A DNA stretch of 12,502 nt, taken from positions 1 through 12,502 of the forward strand of contig CAYXMS010000036.1 in NCBI GenBank assembly GCA_964466185.1. Direction: 5' to 3'. Origin of the DNA: CAZTYI01 sp964466185 (lineage in GTDB: Bacteria > Chlamydiota > Chlamydiia > Chlamydiales > SM23-39). Both the position numbers and the translations under genes were made by a program. Of this stretch, positions 1 through 5,816 are shown one piece after another. The notes beneath the pieces are model-generated. The model made no database searches. It was not told where the DNA came from and saw only the letters and a list, made by a program, of their open reading frames with translations. Position 1 is the first letter of the stretch; each line of letters starts with the position of its first letter.

Positions 1-39
1 GTTACTCGGAGCTACGAACCAGGAATCCTTCGCCTTTAG
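1..39 (+). CDS. Possible C-terminal fragment of TnpB (RNA-guided nuclease), cut by the window edge
   Basis: Frame 1 is open from the first base and reads VTRSYEPGILRL before a TAG at 37-39. In IS605-family elements the tnpB 3' end commonly overlaps the guide-RNA scaffold, so an open frame ending inside the hairpin is expected. Twelve residues cannot prove the family. Frame 3 is also open, up to about position 80. The catalytic RuvC-like part would be upstream of the window. The call depends almost entirely on the adjacent hairpin. Confidence 0.33.
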   Translation, partial: VTRSYEPGILRL

Positions 40-54
40 GCGAGGGAGGTTCAA
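1..54 (+). mobile_element. Right end of an IS200/IS605-family (TnpB-type) element
   Basis: The first 54 bases resemble the right end of IS605/IS1341-type elements. Arm 16-20 (gaacc) pairs with 48-52 (ggttc). An unpaired aggaa at 21-25 follows, then a 9-bp stem of 26-34 with 39-47, closed by a TTTA loop. The element end is inferred to fall after the ttcaa at 50-54. Such elements are not flanked by target duplications; they end in subterminal hairpins recognised by TnpA, and the same hairpin forms the 3' part of the TnpB guide RNA. The rest of the element, including its left end and any transposase, would lie before base 1. Recognition rests on the remembered family pattern (aatcc-stem-ctttag-stem-ggaggttca); no alignment was made. 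Confidence 0.6.
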
Positions 55-212
55 TTATCCGTTACAAACTTAACTTACCTTAAATTTAATATTTGTTTAG
101 CTTCAGCAAAATATTGCAGTATTCTTTTTATCAGTTTATTGACAAAAAAGCCGTTTCTTTTAAACAGGGAATAAATTGCCAAGTTTTGTTAAAAAATATT
201 TTAATTTTTAAA

Positions 213-1400
213 TCAAATCTTTTCCTTTTCCCTCAAAGTAAAATAATTCACGCTTAAATATGCTAAAAGACCATAAATTAATAAAACAAAAGCCAAAGGA
301 AAAGCTGTTTTAGCTGAAAAAATGGAAATTAAAGAACTGGAAAAAAAACCTCCAAGCATTTGCAACATGCCAAGTAAGGCTGCTGCCAGACCTGCCTTTT
401 CAGGGAAAGGTGCAACAGCCTGGGCAAAGCAATTAGGCAGAATAAAACCAGCCCCTACAATAAGCAAAATAACAGGAACAATAATAAAAGCTGCATTAAA
501 CAAACCTAAAAAGGCCAAAGCAGCCATTAAAGTTCCTGCTAAAATTAACCACAGGGATCCAAATTTCAGCAGATGGTGCAACTTAAATTTATGTACTAGC
601 TTAGCATTAATAAAAGCTGCCGGAATATATGCCAGACCAATTAAACTGGAAGCCATACCAAATTGCAAAGAAGTCAGTCCGACTGAATCCTGCAAAATAA
701 TCGGACCAAAAGTGAGCCAGGCCAAAATAGCTCCGTAGGTTAAAAAAATATGTAAAGCGGAAATTAGAAAAGTTTTATTTTGCAAAATCTGCAAAATATT
801 TTTTAAAATTTTTTCTGACTTTATCTCTTTAGCAGATATTTCTGGTTTTGTCTCTTGAAAAAAGAATAAAGTCAGAAAAAGAGCCGCCAGTATATAAAAA
901 ACTAAAACTATAAAAACTGATTTGCATCCCCAATATTTCTGTAAAAATCCTCCTAAAAAGGGAGTTAAAATGATCAAGGGATTCGTAGAAATTTCAAAAA
1001 AAGAAGTAAATTTTACCAGAACATTTCCGGCAAAAAGATCTCTTAAAATAGCTCTTGATAAAACAACAGCCGCAGCTATTCCCGAACCTTGCATCAGCCT
1101 TCCAAGGTTAAAGAAAACTATATTAGGGGCAAATAAACACAAAAAAGAGCCTGATAAAGCTAGGGAAAGCCCTCCGATCAGAGGTTTTTTACGACCTTTT
1201 TTATCTGAAATTACCCCATAGACAATCTGAAAAAAAGCAAAACCCAGCATAAACAAGGCCAAGGAAAACTGGGCTGCATTATTGGAAGTGCCGTATTTAC
1301 GGGCAATAAAAGGCAGAGAAGGCAAATATAGTTCTGCCGTGATATGCCCTAAAGCGCAAAACAAAACTGTTAAAAAAAACGTAAAATATTTTTTTTGCAT
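213..1400 (-). CDS. Bcr/CflA-type drug efflux transporter (major facilitator superfamily)
   Basis: Probable inner-membrane drug/H+ antiporter with about 12 hydrophobic helices. Family marks, numbered from the ATG: AELYLPSLPFIA at the end of helix 1 (equivalent to DMYLPALP in Bcr); an A-loop GVISDKKGRKKPL between helices 2 and 3; and RLMQGSGIAAAVVLSRAILRDLF in helix 4 and beyond, the Bcr/CflA version of MFS motif C with its RAxxRD ending. The protein is 395 residues from the ATG at 1398-1400, close to the family's usual length. The frame extends ten codons further to a TTG at 1428-1430, but the ATG puts MQKK directly before helix 1, as in homologues. No clear Shine-Dalgarno precedes either start; only an A-rich run lies upstream. 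It is divergent from ispH across a short AT-rich spacer. The substrate cannot be read from sequence. Confidence 0.87.
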   Translation of the reverse strand: MQKKYFTFFLTVLFCALGHITAELYLPSLPFIARKYGTSNNAAQFSLALFMLGFAFFQIVYGVISDKKGRKKPLIGGLSLALSGSFLCLFAPNIVFFNLGRLMQGSGIAAAVVLSRAILRDLFAGNVLVKFTSFFEISTNPLIILTPFLGGFLQKYWGCKSVFIVLVFYILAALFLTLFFFQETKPEISAKEIKSEKILKNILQILQNKTFLISALHIFLTYGAILAWLTFGPIILQDSVGLTSLQFGMASSLIGLAYIPAAFINAKLVHKFKLHHLLKFGSLWLILAGTLMAALAFLGLFNAAFIIVPVILLIVGAGFILPNCFAQAVAPFPEKAGLAAALLGMLQMLGGFFSSSLISIFSAKTAFPLAFVLLIYGLLAYLSVNYFTLREKEKI

Positions 1401-1414
1401 CTTTTTTTTTATTT

Positions 1415-1442
1415 TTGAGAAAAAATACAATTTAACTATAAA
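1415..1442 (+). promoter_or_regulatory. Candidate sigma-70-type promoter for ispH
   Basis: TTGAGA (1415-1420), 16-bp spacer, TATAAA (1437-1442), giving a leader of about 44 nt before the ispH ATG. A perfect TATAAT also lies at 1478-1483, but its start point would fall only about 3 nt before the ATG and it has no -35. The region is so AT-rich that chance matches are likely. Confidence 0.3.
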
Positions 1443-1492
1443 ATATTAGCATATTTTTAAAAAAAAATAAAACTATCTATAATATTTTTTAT

Positions 1493-2410
1493 ATGCATCT
1501 TTATCTAGTAAATCCCCGCGGTTTTTGTGCAGGCGTCAAAAGGGCTATCAGCACAGTTGAAAAAGCCTTAGAACTATTTGGCAGGCCCATTTATGTCAAA
1601 CATCAAATTGTACACAATCAGCATGTGGTCAAAGAATTAGAAACCAAAGGCGCTGTTTTTATAGAAGATTTAAAATCAGTACCCAAAGGCGGCAGAATCA
1701 TCTATTCTGCCCACGGAGTTTCTCCTGACGTCAGAAAAGAAGCCAAACAAAGAAAACTCAAAGAAATTGACGCTACCTGTTTTTTGGTTACCCGCAGCCA
1801 TGCAGCAGCCAAAAAATATGCTGAAAAAGGCTTTCAAATTGTCTTGATCGGACATAAAAACCATATAGAAGTCATAGGCATTCAAAAAGAAGCTTTTGAT
1901 CATACAACTGTAATAGAATCTCTAGCCGATGTTCAAAAACTAAAATTCACATCCCAAGATAAAATATTTTATCTGACCCAGACAACTTTGGATGTAACCA
2001 AAACAGCTTGTATTATTAAAACCTTAAAACAATCTTTTTCCCAGGCTCAAACTCTACCTTCTTCTTCCATATGCTATGCTACAACCAGCCGTCAAAAAGC
2101 ACTTTTTTCTATTTTAGATAAAGTTGATTTAGCTTTAATCATTGGAGATCCGAGCTCTTCCAATTCCAATCGTTTAAAAGAAATGGCCGAGCAAAAGACC
2201 AAAGCCTTTTTGATCCATCAAGATAAAGAAATAACTGAAAAGATTTTACAAAATAGCAAATTCATAGCTTTAACAGCAGGTGCTTCAACACCTGAAAAAA
2301 TCGTGCAAAACTGTATTGAACGTTTAAAAAAACTAGGGGTCAAAACAATTGAAGAACTAAACAGCCTGGATCAGGAAGAGGTTTTTCCCCTACCACAATT
2401 TATCTCTTAA
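1493..2410 (+). CDS. ispH: 4-hydroxy-3-methylbut-2-enyl diphosphate reductase (IspH/LytB)
   Basis: Last step of the MEP pathway: reductive dehydroxylation of HMBPP to IPP and DMAPP by a [4Fe-4S] enzyme. The 305-residue length is normal. All three cluster cysteines are present: NPRGFCAGV near residue 12, DATC near residue 96, and SSICYATTSRQ near residue 193. HQIVHN supplies the first substrate-binding His. GHKNHIEV keeps the second His and the Glu proton donor. TQTTLDV, SSSNSNRL and TAGASTPE complete the active site. Two normally strong motifs deviate: DATCFLVTR instead of DATCPLVTK, and GHKNHIE instead of GHxGHPE. The ATG at 1493 lets the protein begin two residues before the conserved YLVNPRGFC; no Shine-Dalgarno is visible. 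The gene is convergent with the next one, 23 bp apart. Confidence 0.96.
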   Translation: MHLYLVNPRGFCAGVKRAISTVEKALELFGRPIYVKHQIVHNQHVVKELETKGAVFIEDLKSVPKGGRIIYSAHGVSPDVRKEAKQRKLKEIDATCFLVTRSHAAAKKYAEKGFQIVLIGHKNHIEVIGIQKEAFDHTTVIESLADVQKLKFTSQDKIFYLTQTTLDVTKTACIIKTLKQSFSQAQTLPSSSICYATTSRQKALFSILDKVDLALIIGDPSSSNSNRLKEMAEQKTKAFLIHQDKEITEKILQNSKFIALTAGASTPEKIVQNCIERLKKLGVKTIEELNSLDQEEVFPLPQFIS

Positions 2411-2433
2411 GATTACTCACAATATTTGTCTTT

Positions 2434-3081
2434 CTAAGAAGAAAACATTCCTTCTTTTAAACAAGTAAAATCAGCAGACCTTTTTACAGTTAAAATCTGA
2501 GAAAAAGCTTTGATCGCCAGAATAGCAAAAAATGTTGCTATCAGTCTTTCTATAGCCACTACCGGGATCAGAGCTAGCCATTGCTGCGAACTTAACGGTG
2601 TCAGATATACCCACATAACACTACCGGCTGCATGAGCAGTAAAAGTACTTTGCAAACTTCTTTTGAAAAGATTGTTTCGACCGAAACAGCACAAAACAGG
2701 AATTAGCCAATAAAGAGTATAAAGCCAAGCCTCTTTTCCATTAGGAGATAGAATAAACAAAGCTATGGCCATTAAAGGAAAAAACAAATGCAGGCTCGAA
2801 TTAAAAAGATCTTTTTTATGAGAAACTTTCCATGAAAGAGCCGCTAAAAGAGTGGGAATGCCTACAGTTAAAGGTAAGGGATGCAGCAAATGAGTCAAAA
2901 ACCAAAGCCCAGCGCCAAGATAAAGTTTCGATGGAAAAAAATAAACAATCATCGGCAGCAGAACAACAAAAAGACAAAAAGTTGCTGATTGCCCCCCTAT
3001 AGGAAGATTAAATTTTAAAGCTCTGCTAAAAAGAACAAGCCCTGCCCAAACAAGAATTAAAATCCATTCTCTTTTTTTCAT
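2434..3081 (-). CDS. Uncharacterised polytopic membrane protein
   Basis: A 215-residue protein, mostly hydrophobic, with about six or seven predicted helices (roughly residues 5-21, 35-50, 52-80 in one or two spans, 97-113, 117-133, 147-163, 166-193). The N-terminus is MKKREW and the polar C-terminus carries several Lys/Arg, which favours an inner-membrane protein with a positive-inside start. The best-looking motif is HAAGSVMWVYLTPLSSQQW followed by IPVVAIERLIA (residues about 150-181). This faintly recalls small S-component-like transporter proteins, but I cannot assign a family. The start is well supported: GAGGG lies 4 nt before the ATG, and a promoter-like pair lies upstream. The gene follows pkn1 on the same strand but is separated from it by a tandem repeat array and an assembly gap. 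The 3' end is convergent with ispH. Confidence 0.78.
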   Translation of the reverse strand: MKKREWILILVWAGLVLFSRALKFNLPIGGQSATFCLFVVLLPMIVYFFPSKLYLGAGLWFLTHLLHPLPLTVGIPTLLAALSWKVSHKKDLFNSSLHLFFPLMAIALFILSPNGKEAWLYTLYWLIPVLCCFGRNNLFKRSLQSTFTAHAAGSVMWVYLTPLSSQQWLALIPVVAIERLIATFFAILAIKAFSQILTVKRSADFTCLKEGMFSS

Positions 3082-3102
3082 TTGTCCCTCAAAATTTTAT
3101 AC

Positions 3103-3130
3103 AGTATAAAACTATATCAACATCTTTCAA
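3103..3130 (-). promoter_or_regulatory. Candidate promoter of the 215-aa membrane protein, with its -35 inside a tandem repeat copy
   Basis: On the minus strand TTGAAA (3130-3125), a 16-bp spacer and TATACT (3108-3103) put the start point near 3096, about 15 nt before the ATG, with the GAGGG ribosome site in between. The -35 hexamer is part of the repeat copy at 3121-3133, so the array would abut or be part of this promoter. Confidence 0.42.
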
Positions 3131-3333
3131 TGTNNNNNNNNNNNNNNNNNNNNNNNNNNNNNNNNNNNNNNNNNNNNNNNNNNNNNNNNNNNNNNNNNNN
3201 NNNNNNNNNNNNNNNNNNNNNNNNNNNNNNNNNCTTTAAACATCTTTCAATGTCTTTAAACATCTTTCAATGTCTTTAAACATCTTTCAATGTCTTTAAA
3301 CATCTTTCGATGTCTTTAAACATCTTTCAATGT
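3121..3333. repeat. 20-bp direct tandem repeat array containing a 100-N gap
   Basis: The unit is ctttaaacatctttcaatgt. Five adjacent copies occupy 3234-3253, 3254-3273, 3274-3293, 3294-3313 and 3314-3333. The fourth differs by one base (a to g at 3309). A partial copy (catctttcaatgt) is at 3121-3133. Between them lie exactly 100 Ns (3134-3233), a conventional placeholder, so the true copy number is unknown. The array ends three bases before the pkn1 stop codon at 3337-3339 and lies between two minus-strand genes. The unit contains the palindrome tttaaa and the short inverted pair acat/atgt. It is not a multiple of three, so it is unlikely to encode protein repeats. Confidence 0.95.
3134..3233. 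other. Assembly gap (100 N)
   Basis: Exactly 100 Ns inside the tandem repeat. This almost certainly marks a scaffold join where short reads could not resolve the repeat; the length is nominal and real sequence is missing. Confidence 0.97.
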
Positions 3334-3336
3334 CTT

Positions 3337-5223
3337 TTAAGACACATCGGCTGCGCATCTAAAACCATAAGTACTATTAAACGAACCTGGATTATTACGA
3401 TGACGATGAGCCGAACGCAAATCTTCAATCAAGCTCTTCCAGCAGCCTCCTCTTAAAACTCTATAGACACCCTGAGGCGGACCTTTAGGATTTTCCGGTT
3501 CTTGCACAGAAGTCTCATAATAGTTATAAGCATACCAGTCTTCACACCATTCATAGACATTGCCGGCCATATCATACAAACCATAACCATTCGGAGGATA
3601 ACTCATAACTGCTGTTGTGTCTGAACTAAAATAATTTGCCTGAGTATGTTCTATTTTTTGGCCGGTTGGATAAACAGCCTCTTCCAAACCTCCGGCTGAA
3701 GCCACTTCCCATTCGGCTTCAGTAGGCAGCCGTTTTCCAATCCATTTAGCATACGCTTTAGCACCATACCAGGTAACGCCTACAACAGGATGTTTCAAAT
3801 AACCCGATTCGACATAAAGCTGCCCTGATTTTTTACGCACCCTAGAATCGCGCAAACGTATCACATCATTATTGTTACCGTCTTTTTCTCCGCCTAACAA
3901 CTCTAAAAATAAGACAAATTGCTCATTAGTAACAGGATGAATATCCAAAGCAAAAGAAGTGATTTTAATCGAATGCACAGGCATTTCATCACGTGCTCCA
4001 TTAGCCGATCCTCTTCTATATGTACCGCCGGGAATAATAACCATTTCAGTTAAAAGAGGTTCAATTTCTTTAGTTTCCACTTTAGTCGGCTCATAATGGG
4101 AAACATTTAAATCTTTTTGGAAAATAGCACCAGGATCAGGTTCATACTTAGGCCTTTCAATTTGAGATGGTTCAATTATCGGCCTGAGCGACTTGTTTTC
4201 TGATATGTTAGAAGTTAAATTGCTATTATCCGAAAAACTTTTATCAGAATCGGAGGGAGCCGCAGAGAAATCTATATCTTTGTCATCTTTAGGCAAAAAC
4301 TCAAAAGACATCTGCATCGCATTTTCTACTTTTCTTTCCACTTCTTCCCAAGACAAAATATCCAAAGAAGAAGCATGAGAGCTTTCTTCTGAAAGCAGCA
4401 TATTGGCAGCTTCAATAAGCCTTTCCGGACGTTTTCGCCAATCGCTATGCATACATTGACAGATCAGCCGATTCCAGTTTAAACGGTATTCCGGTACAAT
4501 ATTAGAAGGCAGATCAAAATATCCTTCTGGAACTTTACGGGAAATTAAATAATAGGCCAAAACTCCAAAAGCAAAAATATCACTTTTAACAGTAACATTT
4601 TCACCTAATTTCTGTTCAGGAGCCAAAAAACTTAAATTTTGTAAAAAAACAGGATCATTTTGAGATAAAAAACCTTGGAAATTTTTATTCAGCAATTTTT
4701 TTTCTCCAAGCAATTTTACCAAACCGAAATCAGCAACAAAAATTTTCAATTCTGTTTTATTGTTTTCCTGAATAAAAACATTGCTGGGCTTCAATCCCCT
4801 ATGAACTAATTTTTCCCCCAGGATAGTCAAATCATGCACATAATCCAAAGCCGATGCTACCTGCCTCAAAATTGTTTCCACATCTTTTTCTGGCAAAACA
4901 GGTCCCTTTTTCTTTAAATAATTAGTCAGAGTTGCAGGCTCTGAATTTTGATCTAAAATAGCATCTAAAACTAAAAAATATTTCCCGTTATCACAAGAAA
5001 TGTTATGCAGTTTTAAAACTGAAGGATGATCCAGAGCAGCTAACATGCCGACTTCTTTTTCAAACTTATCAATAAATTCCTGATCCTGAGAAAATTCATC
5101 CGACAAAAGTTTTAAAACGAATTTTTTTTTCAAAAAACGATGCTCCGCCAAATAAACTGGCCCGAAAGAACCTTTGCCGATTTCTTTCACAATAATATAA
5201 TCGCCTAATTGTTTGATTTGCAT
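3337..5223 (-). CDS. pkn1: Pkn1-like serine/threonine (pseudo)kinase fused to an FGE/SUMF1-like domain
   Basis: A 628-residue protein in three parts. Residues about 8-278 form a Hanks-type kinase fold: glycine loop GKGSFGPV (16-23), ATP-anchoring Lys38, a helix-C Glu near residue 56, DFG in VADFGLV, and APE in FLAPEQ. The catalytic-loop HRDLKPSN reads HRGLKPSN, so the usual catalytic Asp is Gly. Residues about 285-390 are a polar Ser/Asp-rich linker. Residues about 392-628 are an FGE-sulfatase domain: MVIIPGGTYRRGS, PVTNEQF, HPVVGVTW, GKRLPTEAEWE, YGLYDMAGNVYEWCEDW, RVLRGGCW, RSAHRHR and GFRCA. The paired active-site cysteines of true formylglycine-generating enzymes are absent. Chlamydia Pkn1 has this same architecture. 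No signal peptide or membrane helix is seen, so it is cytosolic or secreted by a non-Sec route. A GGTAGG-type ribosome site precedes the ATG. The gene lies downstream of rodZ on the same strand, about 100 bp away. Confidence 0.87.
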   Translation of the reverse strand: MQIKQLGDYIIVKEIGKGSFGPVYLAEHRFLKKKFVLKLLSDEFSQDQEFIDKFEKEVGMLAALDHPSVLKLHNISCDNGKYFLVLDAILDQNSEPATLTNYLKKKGPVLPEKDVETILRQVASALDYVHDLTILGEKLVHRGLKPSNVFIQENNKTELKIFVADFGLVKLLGEKKLLNKNFQGFLSQNDPVFLQNLSFLAPEQKLGENVTVKSDIFAFGVLAYYLISRKVPEGYFDLPSNIVPEYRLNWNRLICQCMHSDWRKRPERLIEAANMLLSEESSHASSLDILSWEEVERKVENAMQMSFEFLPKDDKDIDFSAAPSDSDKSFSDNSNLTSNISENKSLRPIIEPSQIERPKYEPDPGAIFQKDLNVSHYEPTKVETKEIEPLLTEMVIIPGGTYRRGSANGARDEMPVHSIKITSFALDIHPVTNEQFVLFLELLGGEKDGNNNDVIRLRDSRVRKKSGQLYVESGYLKHPVVGVTWYGAKAYAKWIGKRLPTEAEWEVASAGGLEEAVYPTGQKIEHTQANYFSSDTTAVMSYPPNGYGLYDMAGNVYEWCEDWYAYNYYETSVQEPENPKGPPQGVYRVLRGGCWKSLIEDLRSAHRHRNNPGSFNSTYGFRCAADVS

Positions 5224-5247
5224 AAGCCTACCAAATATAAATTACAT

Positions 5248-5270
5248 CCATTATATATAATGCATAATGG
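5248..5270. promoter_or_regulatory. Palindromic element upstream of pkn1, overlapping a possible -10
   Basis: CATTATATATAATG at 5249-5262 is a perfect 14-bp palindrome. A further half-site gives a 7-bp inverted repeat, ccattat (5248-5254) with ataatgg (5264-5270). A minus-strand TATAAT sits at 5255-5250, about 27-32 nt before the pkn1 start, so a protein bound here would cover the promoter. No good -35 was found. High AT content makes a chance palindrome possible. Confidence 0.33.
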
Positions 5271-5325
5271 TCTAATTGTGGATCATAAAACTAGATATAC
5301 TTTATTTACAAGAGTAATTAAAACG

Positions 5326-5736
5326 CTATTTTCCGGCCCCTAAAAATCTGGCAAATAGCCAAAACAAAAAAAGCGCTGCCAGGCCGATTGCGGCCCAACG
5401 GACTATCGTACGTCTTTTTTCATTTTTTCTTCTTTGATTGCGCACATCCAAAGTTCCGATGCCGAAACTAAATTCCGGATGAACGGAAGAGAGCATAAAG
5501 GCACGTGGATTTTGCTTCATGATTTGATCAGCATCAATGCCTAAAAAATTAGCATATTGTTTAATAAATCCAAGTACATAAACCCCACTTAAAAGTTGAT
5601 CTGCAGATCCTTCTTCTATCGCCTGCAAATAAGACATACGTATGGAAGTGGCATTTTCAATTTCTTTTAAAGACAGATGCATTTCCTCTCTTTTTCCTTT
5701 GAACATTTGACCCAATGTTTTTAAATCGACACTCAT
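5326..5736 (-). CDS. rodZ: RodZ-like cytoskeletal anchor (short chlamydial form)
   Basis: A 136-residue protein with an N-terminal RodZ/HTH_25-type helix-turn-helix domain (residues about 5-80: LGQMFKGKREEMHLSLKEI, YLQAIEEG, VYVLGFIKQYANFLGID). A basic stretch follows (QRRKNEKRR, about 100-108), then one membrane helix (about 112-131), and the protein ends at FLGAGK. In typical bacteria the helix-turn-helix domain of RodZ binds MreB, and a long periplasmic part follows the helix. That part is missing here, as described for chlamydial RodZ (CT009), where MreB organises the septum in place of FtsZ. So this is probably the native form, not a truncation. AAAGG lies 8 nt before the ATG. The gene is divergent from rnhC (80-bp spacer), an arrangement I remember from Chlamydia. 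Confidence 0.86.
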   Translation of the reverse strand: MSVDLKTLGQMFKGKREEMHLSLKEIENATSIRMSYLQAIEEGSADQLLSGVYVLGFIKQYANFLGIDADQIMKQNPRAFMLSSVHPEFSFGIGTLDVRNQRRKNEKRRTIVRWAAIGLAALFLFWLFARFLGAGK

Positions 5737-5816
5737 AAAACGACCTTTTTTAATAATTTTTAATTTTCTACGAAAACCTTGTTTTTTTTCTATAAAAAAT
5801 CGTATCTTAAGGCCAT

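Larger units (their letters stand above)
1..70 (+). ncRNA. Partial TnpB omega RNA: scaffold 3' hairpin plus putative guide
   Basis: If the hairpin at 16-52 is the 3' scaffold of an omega (reRNA) transcript, the guide is encoded by the flanking DNA just outside the element, starting near position 55 (ttatccgttacaaact, about 16 nt). In known TnpB systems this guide matches the sequence that would rejoin at the empty donor site, and cleavage there promotes retention of the element. The 5' part of the RNA lies outside the window. The guide boundary is inferred from the family rule that it follows the right-end ttca/ttcaa. Confidence 0.42.

Noticed and set aside
1..65. tRNA gene, suggested by ggttcaatt resembling a T-loop
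   Set aside because: No cloverleaf can be folded; there is one long bulged hairpin, which fits an IS605 right end better.
322..1221. Plus-strand open frames at 322-738 and 922-1221
   Set aside because: Antisense shadows of the efflux transporter; low-complexity Lys/Pro/Ala composition and no ribosome sites.
213..1430. Efflux transporter starting at the TTG at 1430
   Set aside because: The in-frame ATG at 1400 gives a normal family N-terminus; the extra ten residues (MYFFSKIKKK) have no support and would overlap the candidate ispH promoter.
2436..2456. Terminator between ispH and the convergent membrane-protein gene (aagaag/cttctt, 9-base loop)
   Set aside because: Weak AT-rich 6-bp stem lying within the coding end of the convergent gene, with only a short T-run.
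3082..3279. Open frame of 65 codons on the plus strand across the repeat and N gap
   Set aside because: Most of it is Ns and the rest is a 20-bp repeat read in shifting frames; no ribosome site and no protein-like composition.
3121..3333. CRISPR array
   Set aside because: Copies are contiguous with no spacers, the unit is only 20 bp, and no cas genes are nearby.
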